From Delia radicum (taxonomy: Eukaryota > Arthropoda > Insecta > Diptera > Anthomyiidae): DNA of 64,000 nucleotides. The notes under the pieces are model-generated. The model was not told the DNA's origin. It did not search any database and worked only from the letters and a program-made list of their open reading frames with translations. Made by a program: the position numbers and the translations under genes. Numbering within the stretch: position 1 is the first letter of the stretch; each line of letters starts with the position of its first letter. The stretch is from assembly GCA_021234595.1 (NCBI GenBank), contig CM037853.1, forward strand, positions 18,343,809-18,407,808, read 5' to 3'. Shown piece after piece: positions 33,159 to 45,380 of the stretch.

Positions 33159-33635
33159 CCCAGCAAAATCTTTCATTACCGTGTAAGTGGTTATGTAATG
33201 AAAATAAATATCATAACACATTATAATTTGTCGTCAGCATTAGTTATTTGTGTTTGACGAAGCCGTTTTTATAAGCCGTCAAGCTTAAGCGCGACTAATT
33301 ATTTTATTACAAATATAATGTCTTATTGTCAACTACTTACTTTTTAACTATTGATAAGTATAATGGTAAGACTTATTATTTTAAAACTTGTAACCGAAAT
33401 ATTTTTCTAGTTCCTTATAAGTAATACTAATAACTAATTATTTTTGGTAACCACTTATTTTTAGTTTTCTTTTGTAATGCGAGTGCACAACTTTTGTGCA
33501 TTTTTTCATGACTTAAATATGTAAAACTACTTACAAAAACGACCTCGTCAAACAAAAATAATAAAATTTGACGCCGTATTATTCCTTATTTTTTAGATAC
33601 TGGTAATGAGAGCCCGTTACTGAGATTTTGCTGGG
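33159..33635. mobile_element. CCCAGCAAAATC-ended MITE
   Basis: CCCAGCAAAATC...GATTTTGCTGGG, flanked by AT on each side. Contains TTATAAGTAATACTAATAAC-type words but no gene. Probably the same group as 11248-13006 and 48401-49096. Confidence 0.65.
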
Positions 33636-33879
33636 ATGCTAATAGCTATGACCGCAAGGTCAATTGAACTGTGAGTGTGTGTGCTGGATATGAGCATGAT
33701 TTAATAAAGAAGCTGTAGTAAAAGCAACAATCACGTGGCAATTAACTAATTTGTTGAAATATCTCCAACAAATAGATAGGCCCCTAACAGCAGAATCAAC
33801 AGAATATGTAAAGAGCAGGGTTGGCAACCGTTTCATTCGGTTATAGGTTTTAAATAACGGGGTTTTGTGAATATTTGGT

Positions 33880-34030
33880 TAGCGTATTTTAAGGTTAACG
33901 ATATTTTAAGTTATATCGTTATGTTATTTTAAGTTTAATGTTATTTAAAATAGTTTCGTTAGGTTATTTGAGGGTTACTATTATTATACGTCATTTCGAT
34001 AGGTTATTTTCGGTTTTATGTAATTTTTTA
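33880..34030. repeat. Minisatellite, GGTTAACGGTATTTTAAG type
   Basis: Degenerate 35-45 bp units of TTTCGTTAGGTTATTTTAAGG plus TTAACGATATTTTAAG are repeated; more units lie at 37490-37600 and, inverted, at 39595-39815. Confidence 0.75.
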
Positions 34031-35067
34031 GTATACACTTATAAAAAGGCATGTACAAATCGCTGAAATTTCAGATACGACACCAGCAAATAGTACCTGA
34101 ATTTGCACCAGCAAAAATTTCAATGCAATTGAGTATCACAGTCTGCTAAATTTAGGTGACCTAAATTTTAGAAGAACTAAATTTAAGTTGACAGTTGTAG
34201 TTAAATTAACTAAGAATTTAGCTAAAGACTCATTTCATATAAAAGCATCAACATATATCCACTGTTCGACCTTTAGATCCTTCAATTTTAACAAAACTTG
34301 GTACGAAAGGTAAGAGTCATATAAATATGTCATCAGCCAATCTTTCGGTTGGCTGCTTTCACGGTTTTGGAAAGATCGCGTTTAAAAATATTTTTAACGG
34401 TTTAAGCTACGTGATTGATTGATAAATCATGTTAAAGCTACTTTTGGCGTTCTTTAAATAAAATAGAACAATAATTCTTTGAAGCTAAAATGCATTTTTT
34501 TTTAATTCGCAGCTTAAAGCGCTGTATTTAAAAAAACTGTTTTTTTTTTAATTCTCCGAAAAATATATGTTAATAACAAATTATTCCACTTTACCGTTCC
34601 CAAATCCCAAAGTGGAACTTTTACGGAATCAGATGGCGAAAAATCTGGAAAAATTTACTAAATATAGTAAAAAAGGAGATTTACATATAAAAACTACGCT
34701 GAAACCGCGCATGCTCTACAAATACAAAAATTGTAATGGTTTTGGCCAGCTTTGAATCCCGACATTTAAGGATTTATGATGTTCACGTAATTTTTAATTT
34801 CATAACCTAATATTTACAACCCAAAGAAAAAAAAATATAAAATCAAATTAGCTAAATATACAAACTAGATATTTTATAAGAAATAAATTTAAGAACTTTG
34901 TTACCAAAAACCACATTTCTTTTTTTAAATCCGCTAATTTCAAATCGTTCCACACACTAAGTGATAAAGTCCAAGTAATATAAATTAATGTAAGGAAAAC
35001 ATATTCATATTTTGTATTTTATATTAAACAAAATTTTTTAAAAGTAGACGATCGCAGTTTTCAGATG
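34031..35067. other. Non-coding interior of the hAT-like element
   Basis: No gene recognised. Confidence 0.3.
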
Positions 35068-35571
35068 CACACAGAAAAAAGTTTTGTTGCTCCAACCGTA
35101 TTTTTTGCCAACCGAATTTTTTTGTGGTCACAAGTACTATCTTAAAAATCTACAGTTGATTCAATAGTTGTAACCAAGTTTCTATTAGAATGATTAAAAA
35201 ATATTGTTGCACATGCAGACATTTTTAATTATCCCTACTAAATCCAATCGAATTTATTTAGATAAATACACCATTTCCGATTTAGAATATATGTTTTTGT
35301 ATATTTATTAATTTACACAAAATATACAAATTTTAATTTTTTACAGCTTTATGGTAGTAGCAAATGATATAAAATTAAAGTCTGCGAAAAAATCATTATT
35401 GCTGAGAGATTAAAGTTTTTGGGATTAATTTTAAGTTTCGATAAAGAAAAATGCTTTTAATTCGCCCATTAAAGATACATTTTAATCTGAGTGTACTTCT
35501 ACAAAAGGGTCCAAAATCTGTCATCACATTAAAGTAATGTCTCTGAAACTAAATTGAGAATTAAAGTTGAA

Positions 35572-36156
35572 AATGAAATCCGGATAGGGACACGCCTACA
35601 TCAGATTGCTTTTCACAATTTGTTAAATAAGTTTTGGGACTTTCGCACATTTAATTACTATAAATGCAATTAATGTTTATCCCGATGAAAATAAATTTAA
35701 ATAACAAATATGCAGGTGCTTGTGCAAATTTAAATGTAACTGACACTAATAGAAAACATATGATTTTCTATTGTTGATTTACTTGAATAAACGTCACTAC
35801 ATTGCTAGGTCTGTCAAAAAAACAGAGTAGTATTTGGAAGATGACAAAGCCAATTGTGACAATTTTTTGTTGTTGTTTTTGTTTTTTGTTTTTTCTTTGA
35901 TATTTTAAATTTTGAATCTCGTTCCTAGACGAGGACAAGAAATTCTCATTGAGTTTGTGATTTAACATAACAAATATCTCTAGAAATTCTAATAACAAAG
36001 TCGCCTGAAGATTTCCTTGGGCAGGAATGAAATCCGGATAGGGACACGCCTACATCAGATTGCTTTTCACAATTTGTTAAATAAGTTTTGGGACTTTAGC
36101 ACATTTAATTACTATAAATGCAATTAATGTTTATCCCGATGAAAATAAATTTAAAT
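35572..36156. repeat. Direct repeat, two ~131-bp units
   Basis: 35572-35702 and 36026-36156 are nearly identical (AATGAAATCCGGATAGGGAC, CACGCCTACATCAGATTGC and onward to ATAAATTTAAAT; one visible substitution). A longer inverted copy of 35945-36112 lies at 42012-42180. Confidence 0.9.
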
Positions 36157-36159
36157 TGA

Positions 36160-37480
36160 AAATTATAGTTTTTCCCGGAATAGATCCTGAACAAATTTTC
36201 TTTAAAATTTCTGGATTTTTTTTTTTTAGCAAACGTTTAACCAAAACTAAGCTGTAATTTGTCTATATGGAAATATGAAAAATAAAAAATATTTTGAAAC
36301 AAACGTCTTATCAAAGTCTTTATTAATTAAAGGACACTTTTTCACCAATTTTGTTTTTAATTACTATCTTTTTCTTTGTAAAATCTACAGATATTGCAGA
36401 ATTTCTGTAAAAAAATTTTTAAGGAACATTTGACCAGAATCGAAGCTGATTTCTTTAGAAATTTACTTCAAATTTTAAATTCTTCTGTAGTTTTAGGAAA
36501 AACATCTTTTGTAAATCTTCATCAGCAAAGCAATGCTATCAATCAGAAAATAGAGACATCTCTTGATATATTTTCAGAATTCTCCGTTTAAGTTCCAAAC
36601 AAACTGCGGAAAATTCCTGTAAAATATGATTTATGTATTTCTATTTCTCATTCCAATATTTATAAATTATAAACGAAAATCCAATACCTTTCTGGTGTAT
36701 ATTGATGCTCTATATTTTTCGCATTTATTCATAGAGTTTTATTTATATATTTTTGTAAAAAAAGTGTTCTTGAACATTTTGTTTGTTTTGACATTTAAAA
36801 AAAGCAAATGCTTTGGTTGCAAGTATAATTTTTTGTTGAATTGAATAATATTTTTATATTCAGAATCAACTATTTGGTTTAAGTGGCCCATATATATTTT
36901 TAAGACGGTTGTAATCATTACGAATTATTGAGAAAAAATTTATTTTTTGAATAGAGTTTGGGTAACAAATTGTTTGGGAAAAGTTATCATATTTTTGTAA
37001 CCAGTATTGTCATTTTATGACAAGAATAGTTAATTTGCTTTAATTATATGTAGAACGTTCTTGCTATCGAATAAGAATCAAAAGGAAAGATTTTTAATGG
37101 TACTCATTGAATTCCAACTAATATTTTCCCTGTGTGTAGATCATCAAAGTTCTCAAGTTTTTAAATGTTAGCAAGATTTAGAAAAACTAAACACGTGATA
37201 AAATCGCGAGTTTTTAAAATTATATGGATCTGATAACGTGATTGTACATATTGCTTCATAGATTCTTCCTGTTCGCGATAAGAAGAAAGTCGGATGACAT
37301 GAGGTCAACAAATTCAAAATTTTCAATGTTCTTTCATGGAATGAATGATATGTAGGTTTGTATGTATTTATGATTAACAAAATAGACCCTTATGCACTTT
37401 TTTTTGATACTATTAAAGTAATGATGTTTTTGCGAGAAAAAATTAGGTGATATATGCTATGTGAATTATTACATATGATT
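36160..37480. other. Non-coding interior
   Basis: AT-rich; short open frames are not supported by any recognisable motif. Confidence 0.3.
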
Positions 37481-38039
37481 ATAGAATTATTTCGTTAGGG
37501 TATTTTATGGTTAACGGTATTTTAAATTATTTTGTTAGAGTATTTTAGGATTATGGGTATTTGAAGTCATTTCGTTAGTGACATTTTAAGGTTGATAATA
37601 CACACAAATACACACAGAGAATAAATTTTTTTTGGTTACAAGGGAACCATTATTCAATAATTTTAATTGTAAGTACTTAAAATTCATCATCATAAGAATT
37701 AAACTATATTGTAAACAGAAAATATATAAAATTAACCAAAACACACTCACATCATTCAAAATATTGATTTTCCAAATCAATATTGAAAAAATGTTATCTT
37801 CTACAGTACCTTTAATACCAACACCACTTTTCGGAGATTTTATTCCTTGAATAAAATAAGATGAGATCTTTAGCCAGATCGAAATACTAGTATCAACCTA
37901 GCTAATATGTTTGGTTTGCTTTATTTTTGTAAATATACGGACGTTGAAAGCTTGTTATAAATTTAAAATAAAATATTTGCAGTTTGAACCGAATATTAGT
38001 TTCGCCTGAATATTAGTCACTCTATGCAAAATATTAGTT

Positions 38040-38750
38040 TTCGCTACCAATTTTAAAATAATATAAAGTTTTAGTAATTCTACTAAAATATAAAGATTAG
38101 CAACCCACTTTCTGTTGTACATACAAATCAATTTTTAGTCCTTCATATTTAAACTTGAAAAAATGTTCAAAGTAGAAATTTGAAAATACAAATTCAAATT
38201 GTGTCTGGACTAGAGGTAAAGTAATTGCCTGACAAGCAGAAGGTCATCGGTTCGACTCCAGTTCACGGCATAACATTTTTTATTTGGAATAAAATAATTT
38301 TAAAATAATATATTAATTTTTTTATAGTTTCGGTAACTAATAAAATATTGAGATCAGCAACCGAATTTCTATTTACATTTGAAACAAAAAAACATTCATC
38401 GTTGAAATTGGAAAATACAAAATCAAATTGAGTTTATGCTGACAAGCACGAGATCGCCGGTTCGAGCAAAGTTCGCGGCATAAGAATTTTTTCTTAACAA
38501 AATAATTTTAAAATATTGTATAATTATTTTATAGTTTTGGTAACTCTATTAAAAAAATATTGAGATTACAACAGAATTTCTGTTGTATATACAAATCTAT
38601 TTTTAGACAAATATTTAAATTTTAAACTAGAAAATATTCAAGGTTGAAATTTAAAAAAAACATATTTAAATTGTTTTTCGGCTAGTGGTAAAGTACTTGC
38701 CTGACAAACGGAAGATCGCCGGTTCGAGCCCAGTTCGGGGCATAACATTT
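38040..38750 (+). repeat. Tandem array of three units, each with a tRNA-like module
   Basis: Units of roughly 210-260 bp repeat a stretch with GTATATACAAATC, a GAAAAT(A)TTCAA word, then a tRNA-like block. The blocks are at 38203-38270, 38431-38480 (A-box part deleted) and 38676-38742. Block consensus: GGCTAGTGGTAAAGTACTTG (A box), CTGACAA loop (GAC, Val-like), GGTTCGAGCCC (B box), then CGGCATAA. Each is followed within a few bases by T5 or longer, a pol III-type stop. Not good cloverleaves. Confidence 0.7.
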
Positions 38751-39045
38751 TTTTATTAATAAAATAAAATTTGTTGAACGCAAGCGAATCTATTTATAGA
38801 ATATTATAGTCCATAAACATAAATTATTCAATTGTTACAATAAAAATTCGAAATCTGTAATTAAATGTCGGTTGTTACAATAGTATTAAAATTTAATAAT
38901 AGTGATAGTACGTGGAACCACAAAAATTCGGTTGGCAAAAAATTCGGTTGCAACTGCAAAACAGTTTTCTGTGTGTAGTTCCTTCAAATGGTATTGAAGC
39001 GTTGTCGGTATTTTAGAGTTAGTGTTTGCCAACCATGGTAAAAAG

Positions 39046-39379
39046 CGTATAAAAAGAGTAAATTATAATAAACAACATCAAGAACAATTACTGCAACACA
39101 TTTACGCATTTAAGTGTACTTTTTTAGATATACATTTCAACATGTAATATACCCCAAATAGCTCTAGATATTACAGTAATAAAATTTTACTTACCCTAAC
39201 TTGTTTTTGTTTTTACTTTTGTTTTTCCCCTTTTATTATCGGATTTTGCGGGTTTGTTTTTTTTGTTTTTTTGCTAACTTTGGAAAATCTTGTGCCTATA
39301 TTCGAACAGATTGCCTTTAATACTTGTATTCCCTTTTGAACATTTTTGTTTGTTAGAAAACGACCTTTTCCAATATAAA
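39046..39379. other. Spacer between two hAT-like elements
   Basis: T-rich; nothing recognised. Confidence 0.35.
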
Positions 39380-39553
39380 ATGTATATTAGAGTGACCCTT
39401 AAAAATAGATTTGTCATTACGCCCGCCAGTTTTATAACAAATAGTTCCAAATTGAAGACACCGTTATTTTTTTAACAACGTTTACGTTTTGGCAATTTCG
39501 ACCAAAAATGAAATTTTTTGAAAAAAGGGTATTTTTTATTAAAAATTTCCAAA

Positions 39554-39815
39554 AACCATAGTTAGCAAACACTAACCCTAAAATACCGATAACTATTCAA
39601 TAAAGTTTCAAGGAACTATTTTTACCCTTAAAATAACACTAACTAAAAAACTCAAAATACCGATAACACCAAATTACCCAAACGAAATACCTTAAGATAC
39701 CGTTAACCTTACAATACCCTATATAAATGACTTAAAATACCGTTAACCTTAAAATACCCCAACGAAATAATTCTAAAATATCGCTGACCTTAAACTGTAC
39801 TAACGAAATAAATAT
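39554..39815. repeat. Inverted copy of the hAT end and minisatellite
   Basis: CCATAGTTAGCAAACACTAA plus CCCTAAAATACCGATAAC matches the inverse of 38999-39035, the right end of the previous hAT-like element. AAATACCGTTAACCTTAAAA units follow. Confidence 0.7.
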
Positions 39816-40197
39816 TTTTTCTCCCAAACACATCATTACTTAAAAATTATCAAAGAAAAAGTTCATAAGGGTCAATTTTGGTGGCCACAGTCTCAGTTGT
39901 GGCCACCGAATTTGTTGCCAATCGAATTCTGTCTTTTACGATGACTATCATAATGTTAAAGTATATTTTTAGTTGTAAAAGCTAATATTCAGTTGCCTAA
40001 GAAAATATTACATTCCAAATAAATATTATTACGTTCCACAAAATTTTATTTAAATTAAAAAACTTTGTTCATATTTCTTGGTATTCATATTAATAGTCCT
40101 CTGCCCTACTGATTGTACCACAATCACTTTTCATTTTCTTTGACTAATTTGCAATTTAAAAGAATATTTTATTTTTATTAAAAAAAACTTTTTCTTT

Positions 40198-40266
40198 TTG
40201 TCTTTTCCGAGATTTGAACTTGGAAGTTCGGAGTAAAAGGCCAACTCTCTACCCTTACACCACAAA
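40198..40266 (-). repeat. tRNA-like module on the minus strand
   Basis: TGTGGTGTAAGGGTAGAGAG (A box), GGCCTTTTACTCC anticodon region and AAGTTCAAATCTCGG (B-box-like) in tRNA spacing; then GTTTTTTTT downstream on the same strand. Degenerate. Confidence 0.5.
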
Positions 40267-40369
40267 CATTTATAAATGTTGAGTGTTAAATTTGAATTTA
40301 AATATTTTGTTAGGAAAATAAACTTTGTCTTAAATTATAAATACATATTTAACTACTTAAAAGTAAAAT

Positions 40370-40745
40370 ATATTCCAGGTGACGTGACGTGACAAAGTTT
40401 GAAATTTTATAAAAAATTAACTCTGATTGATATGTCCCAGATAGTTTTATATTAAACTATTCATAACAAACTTGATTTAAATTAAAAGTTTTACACGCCA
40501 GCTATCATCAACACAAAAGTAATGAGAATAAATGTTCTTAGCGGTGACATACGTGACACTAAAAAAATTTTCGATTTCTGATATTTATTTACTAAGTTTG
40601 CATTTTTAGGAGTCAATTTTTGTTGTAATAAATATTTTAAGTTAATCATAAAGAATTTACTATTTAAAAGAAAATGTTTCTGAAAATAAAAAAAAAACTT
40701 TACCAAAAACATGAGCGCCACTTTGAAGTCCACTTTATCATCATG
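40370..40745. repeat. GTGACGTGACGTGAC repeat, copy 1
   Basis: 40370-40560 matches the inverse of 52495-52700 (GTCACCTGG / CCAGGTGAC edge, TTACACGCCAGCTA, AATGAGAATAA, GGTGACATACGTGAC). A looser relative lies at 53270-53480. Likely an interspersed element; no gene. Confidence 0.7.
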
Positions 40746-41246
40746 GCAACTAAGATATGCTTTTGACTTTTTAATTTAATGAAATGTAATTATTTTTCTT
40801 TAATAATACAAGTCAGAAGCCATTATTTGTGCACTTTTTATTTTTCGGTCACGGTTGACCTTTCTATGGAAGCCATGTCAAAGATAATTTTGGAAAAATT
40901 CCATTTATTTTTGAACCCCTTTGATTCTGAACTTGAAATTTTGATATGTTGTAACTGGCACACAAATTAATTATGGGTTTTTTGAGATATTCGCGAATTA
41001 AGGAATTATTTTTAATTTCGTTGTCCTTTTCGAGCAAAAAAAAATAATTTTTGCTCAACACTTTTTAAAGAAGATGATTTTGTGTTTAAAATGGCACCAA
41101 ATTTTTAATATTCTGTTGACGAGTTCAAAGGTTATGATAATTGTATTTCTTACACATTAGTTAAAAACCCCCAAACTTAGGGCATTTAAACTATAATGAA
41201 TTTTGGAAAATGAAAAAAGCTAAAATCCATATTTACTTATAAAATA

Positions 41247-41645
41247 AAGGGCCCGCCATCTAACGTTTTCTTTTTCAACTAGTGCTTATTTCGTGAATGG
41301 TAACACTTAGCTCATGTCTGATTTGACAGATAATTAGTTTTATCCTTCCGCTGAACGAATATGGTCCGTATGTTCGTTATCTTGTGAAAAAAGTGAAAGA
41401 AACTGGCATCCTCATCGATAAACCAAAGCGTGGAAAGCCAAAAACAGTACGTACACCCGAGAATATTGCTGCTGTGGCAGAAAGTGTGCGTGAAGCGCCA
41501 TCAACATCAATTCACCGTCGTTCTCAACAATTGAACATTTCGGAGACATCATTGAGACGAATTTTGCATAAAGACCTTGGTACGACGCCATACAAAGTCC
41601 AATTGGTTCAGTAGTTAAAAAAAAAAAGTTTTTTGGCGGACCCTT
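41247..41645 (+). mobile_element. 399-bp mariner deletion derivative keeping the DNA-binding half
   Basis: AAGGGCCCGCCATCTAACG left, GGCGGACCCTT right, TA flanks (41245-41246, 41646-41647). The first ~115 bp match 29620-29735, so it is the same family. Confidence 0.92.
41362..41614 (+). pseudogene. Mariner-type transposase, catalytic domain deleted
   Basis: After ATGGT the first HTH is deleted and the frame continues VRYLVKKVKETGILIDKPKR, GKPKTVRTPENIAAVAESVR, STSIHRRSQQLNISETSLRR, ILHKDLGTTPYKVQLVQ-stop. This is the linker and second HTH (TSIRRLSQQL...S..SV-type) ending just before the catalytic core. The remainder of the gene is missing and the element goes straight to the right TIR. It still encodes an intact second DNA-binding subdomain of about 75 residues. 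Confidence 0.85.
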
Positions 41646-42011
41646 TATTAATACCAAGTTCAATGACATATGAAAGACCATTATCTGAAAGGTGTGTCGA
41701 AAATATAAAGAAGTGTGTATAAAAGCTCCCGTCACTTGATTTTAGAGAAAGGGGTAATCCAAAATTTAACTTGGTTTTTCGCTTAAAAAAAAGCGTAACA
41801 AAAATTATTTTAAAAATCATGGTACGCTGTTTTAGTTTATTTAGCATTTTACATCATAAATATACATTTTCATTCAAATCGACTCTGTAGAGCATTTAAG
41901 GGTTGAAAAAACCCGTTTTTGCAGTTTTTTTTTATCAAATTTGTGCTTCATTTTGATTCCAGGCTAAAATCTTTTAATGATATCTGAATAATTTTTTTTT
42001 TTTTATAGTAA

Positions 42012-42180
42012 TTAAATGTGCTAAAGTCCCAAAACTTATTTAACAAATTGTGAAAAACAATCTGCTGTAGGCGTGTCCCTATCCGGATTTCATTCCTGCC
42101 CAAGGAAATCTTCAGGGGACTTTGTTAGAATTAGAATTTCTAGTGATATTTGTTATGTTAAATCACAAACTCATAATGAA
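42012..42180 (-). repeat. Inverted copy of the 35945-36112 repeat
   Basis: Shares GGCGTGTCCCTATCCGGATT, CATTCCTGCCCAAGGAAATC and AATTTCTAGTGATATTTGTT with the inverse of 35945-36112. Confidence 0.85.
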
Positions 42181-42411
42181 TAACTTTGAGTATATTAAAG
42201 AAATAAATGAAATCAAAAATAAATTTTTAAAAATTTAGAACTTTGGTAATTTTAAATAAAAATACACTTTTTTTGTTTAAAAATGGATCATTTTCGGCTG
42301 AAATTTGGCACCAGTTAACGTTTTCAAAAAAAAAAAATCATTTTTTCTATAAAACTGCTGTAATAAACTAAAATCAACAAATATATTTTTAAGGGACACC
42401 CTAATGTATAT

Positions 42412-43520
42412 AACATTCTTGTTTCAGTGTCTGTATTGTTTTGTCTTTAAAAGTTTTTTTACGTGATTTTTTTTTGTTCCACCGTTATTGTTCTACTTGT
42501 TCTTTTGCCCTTTTCTTTGGGTCTTGATTTTTTCTAATATATTTAGCAATCAACCTACCTCTACTTGTTTTTTGTTTTTGCCAATTTACCTTACCTTTTA
42601 CTACCACCCCAAGTTTTTTATTTGTTGCTGTTTGTTTTGTGTTATAGCTAATACGTTTTATGTTGAAACTTTTACCCTCCACTGTTTTTATATGTAGTTA
42701 CGTAGTACCTAGGAGTGTGTTTGGATTTTTATACATTTTTTTGTGATTCATAATAGTGTTAAATGTTTCATTTATGTAACGTTTTCTTTAGCCAAGTTAG
42801 TTGTAATAACACTTACTTTTTTTTTTATTAGTTGAACAAATGCGAATTATTTCACTTTTATGCGTGGAATACTAATAATTAGGGCAACCAAAAATAAGCT
42901 AGAACTTGTTTTTTAATTAAAAAGATAGAACTACTTGGATTTTGATATTAGCTTATTTTGGCTTATTTTGTAAATAATAGCTTCTATTTGACTTTTTATT
43001 TGAAAATTAAGCATATTTTGCTTTTTATCTTACAAAATAGGTAATTTTACATTTTCTCTGACAATCGGTACTTTGTAGTTTTTTTTTTTTCATTGGAAGT
43101 TAAACATTTAATGTGTCCTACGATAGCGAGCAACAAATTGATTTTGTTACACCAGTTTAAACTTTGAATCTTAAGAAAAATAATTTCTCTATTGAAACTT
43201 TGTTTGATTCACGAAATTCCAAGGAATAAATTATATGCTCATTTTATTTGTAGTAACAATTTTAATAAAAAAAAAAAAATTAAATTTAACGGTTTAATTT
43301 TTAAATTTGCAACCTATTTTTAGATTTTACGGCTTATTTCTCCGTTTTTCGAGCTTTCTTTTAAGAGCTTAAAACAATGTTTGTAGAGCTGTTTTTTGGT
43401 TGCCCTAATAATGGTGTTTTAATGTATAGATTGTGCAAAAACTTAAGTTTTGTAATCAAAATCTGTAATTGCACGCTTTCGTTTCAGATTGCAGAGTATT
43501 TAATGCATTAAGATGGATAT
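42412..43520. other. Non-coding stretch
   Basis: T-rich. A 65-codon minus frame at 42485-42682 (lysine/glutamine rich) has no recognisable domain and is probably chance. TTAGCTTATTTTGGCTTATTTT words repeat near 42950. Confidence 0.35.
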
Positions 43521-43524
43521 TATA

Positions 43525-43860
43525 AGTGTCCGCCCGAAGATTTCGGCCAAAAAACGATAATTTGGTATTTTTGCTATTTGGAGACAATGGGGACAAATTT
43601 ACATATTGAAAAGATATTTGCTAAGCCGTTTAAATTCTATTTAGAGTAAAAAGTTTAAATAAAAAGCCGAAGTTTAGTTGTAAAATTAAATAACCGGCCA
43701 CCGAATTTTTTTCGATTTCGCATATTGTTCGGCGGCCGATTATTGAATTCATTGCTTAACTACGGACTTTTCTTTAAATTTACCATAAACATTTTTTAAT
43801 TTATCAAATTTGTTCATAATGCTTTGAAATACCGAATACCGACAAAAAGTTAGAAATTGC
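43525..43860. repeat. Diverged relative of the 21572-21947 MITE
   Basis: Shares AGCCGAAGTTTAG, ATTCATTGCTTAACTAC, AAATTTGTTCATAATGCTTT and AAATACCGAATAC. Terminal repeats are eroded. Confidence 0.65.
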
Positions 43861-43870
43861 CAACCGTACA

Positions 43871-44047
43871 AAAATAAAAAATAGTACTGGTAAACTACTG
43901 CTATTTTTGTAAAACCCACCGTGCTAAAACTTACCAATGGTAACAATAATATTGTACTAGAAAAGCACTATTTTGTTTGCAAAGCATGTGTTTTGTGAGT
44001 GCCACCCGCAAAATTCTTTGCAAATATTTTTACCAATATGACAACCA
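43871..44047 (-). repeat. Inverted third copy of the 200-bp repeat
   Basis: AGTACTGGTAAACTACTGC, GTAAAACCCACCGTGCTAAA, ATATTGTACTAGAAAAGCAC are the inverse of 21112-21305, again without the inserted MITE. Confidence 0.8.
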
Positions 44048-44204
44048 ACTAAAAACATTATTTTTTTTTTATATTTATTATACTTTTCACATTTAAATAT
44101 GACGTAAATGACTGACATAAGACGGAACTGTATTGCTGGTTTTTTAATGTGTTTTATTATACATATTTCTCAAAACTAATTAAATTTGATTCAATTATTT
44201 TTGA

Positions 44205-44370
44205 ACTGCCAACGGTGACAAGTCTGCTCAAACCAACGGTTGACCACTGTTATAGATCGGGTGACAAGATAATACTGTCAATATTGTTAATCCTACATTC
44301 TTCCAACGCATTGCCAACCGTAGCCGACGCTTTGCCAACACTTTGCCGATTGTATTTCTCTGCTTGGATA
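44205..44370 (-). repeat. GGCAAAGTGTTGGCAAAGCG family, inverted copy
   Basis: CGACGCTTTGCCAACACTTT and GCCGATTGTATTTCTCTGCT mirror 20586-20740. Confidence 0.75.
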
Positions 44371-44399
44371 GGTATTATATTTTGCAAAGAGTAACTTCC

Positions 44400-45380
44400 G
44401 TCCCATACGATATTAAATAATTGGACCTAATATTTGTTCTCCTATATGAGACGAATAAAAAATGGAACAACTTTTGAAATTTTTTCAAAAAGTGGGAGAA
44501 GTAAACTTATTAGTAATATACGGCCGTTTCAAAAGCGACGTTGCACAGTGATGTGTTTTCAAAAAATTGGTAATAAGTATAGAACTTCTATACTATTGGC
44601 CCAATCCATATACAAATTGAAGGAGTTATAGGGGAGGACCTCGGCGTTTAGAATATTATAATTTGAGACATCACAGGGTGATTACTATGACACCAAAGTT
44701 GACAACCTCGTCTATAGAAAATCTTAAAGTGCTTGCTACTTTGGCAATTGTGAACTGATTTAAAAAAAAAAAAAAAAATTGTGGTAAGACATCCCTTATA
44801 ACTAAAAAGATATTTGATGTTAAAAATAAAAACGTTAATTTTTTGGCTTAGTGTTTTTTTTTTTTTTTTGATTTTGGCCAATATCTTTTTTGTTACCAAA
44901 CTAAATCAGAAAAAAATAAAATTTATAAGATTACTAAAACATTCAGAAACAAACGTCAGAAAAGATTTTTTTAATTATCTTGAATTGTTTAGCGGTGAAA
45001 AATGCTCAAAGTCAAAATTAAAAAAAAAACTCTTTGAAATCGGAAATTTTATCCGATAATGTACCTTTATGAAAATTTACGTTCTTCTTAGAACTCTGTT
45101 AATAATAATTATTATTTTTTAACCGTTTCTAAAAAGTAGACTTTAAGAAAGGCTGTGAATGTAATTTTATTTATTTCTGGACATGCAATCTACACCCAGC
45201 ATACCGTAACGAACAAGCGTAATTCTTAATCGTTCCAATCTTAGTTTTAATGATCAAAAAGTGGGGTCAAAAATGGCTCCAGTTTATTTTTTTTACACCA
45301 AAGAAACTATAAAAAATGGGTATAAAATTAAAGCTATTTTAAAGATCTATCTAAAAATTTACCAAAAAATTTAAAAGGGC
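44400..45380. other. Non-coding stretch
   Basis: Poly-A/T runs. A CACCCAGCATACCG word near 45194 resembles a CCCAG edge without a partner. Short frames here lack recognisable motifs. Confidence 0.3.

Larger units (their letters stand above)
35068..38975. mobile_element. CACACAG-ended element with three tRNA-like modules
   Basis: The left end CACACAGAAAAAAGTTTTGT and following GCCAACCGAATTTTTTTGTGG match the inverse of the right end (CCACAAAAATTCGGTTGGC, then AGTTTTCTGTGTG) for about 70 bp. Further CACACAG/CTGTGTG words at 37134 and 37612 may mark a second nested copy. A short non-coding duplication and the tRNA-like array lie inside. No protein recognised. Confidence 0.6.
33816..39037. mobile_element. 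5.2-kb hAT-like element, non-autonomous
   Basis: CAGGGTTGGCAA on the left and TTGCCAACCATG on the right (11 of 12 inverted), with GTAAAGAG (33808-33815) and GTAAAAAG (39038-39045) as an 8-bp duplication with one change. Near the left and at 37490-37600 lies the TTAAGGTTAACGGTATTTTA minisatellite. No transposase is seen. Much of the interior is a nested CACACAG element. Confidence 0.7.
39388..42403. mobile_element. 3.0-kb hAT-like element, TAGGGTGTCCC family
   Basis: TAGAGTGACCCTTAAAAATA on the left and TATTTTTAAGGGACACCCTA on the right are inverted, and ATGTATAT at 39380-39387 and 42404-42411 is a perfect 8-bp duplication. No hAT transposase is visible. Orphan left ends of the family are at 8970 and 15804. 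It carries the mariner at 41247, a tRNA-like module and fragments of other repeats. Confidence 0.85.

Noticed and set aside
38040..38750. CRISPR-like array
   Set aside because: Repeats are 210-260 bp, contain tRNA-like blocks and lie in eukaryotic transposon DNA; there are no short repeat-spacer units.
42485..42682. Lysine/glutamine-rich 65-codon minus frame
   Set aside because: No start context, no domain and low-complexity T-rich DNA on the opposite strand; likely chance.
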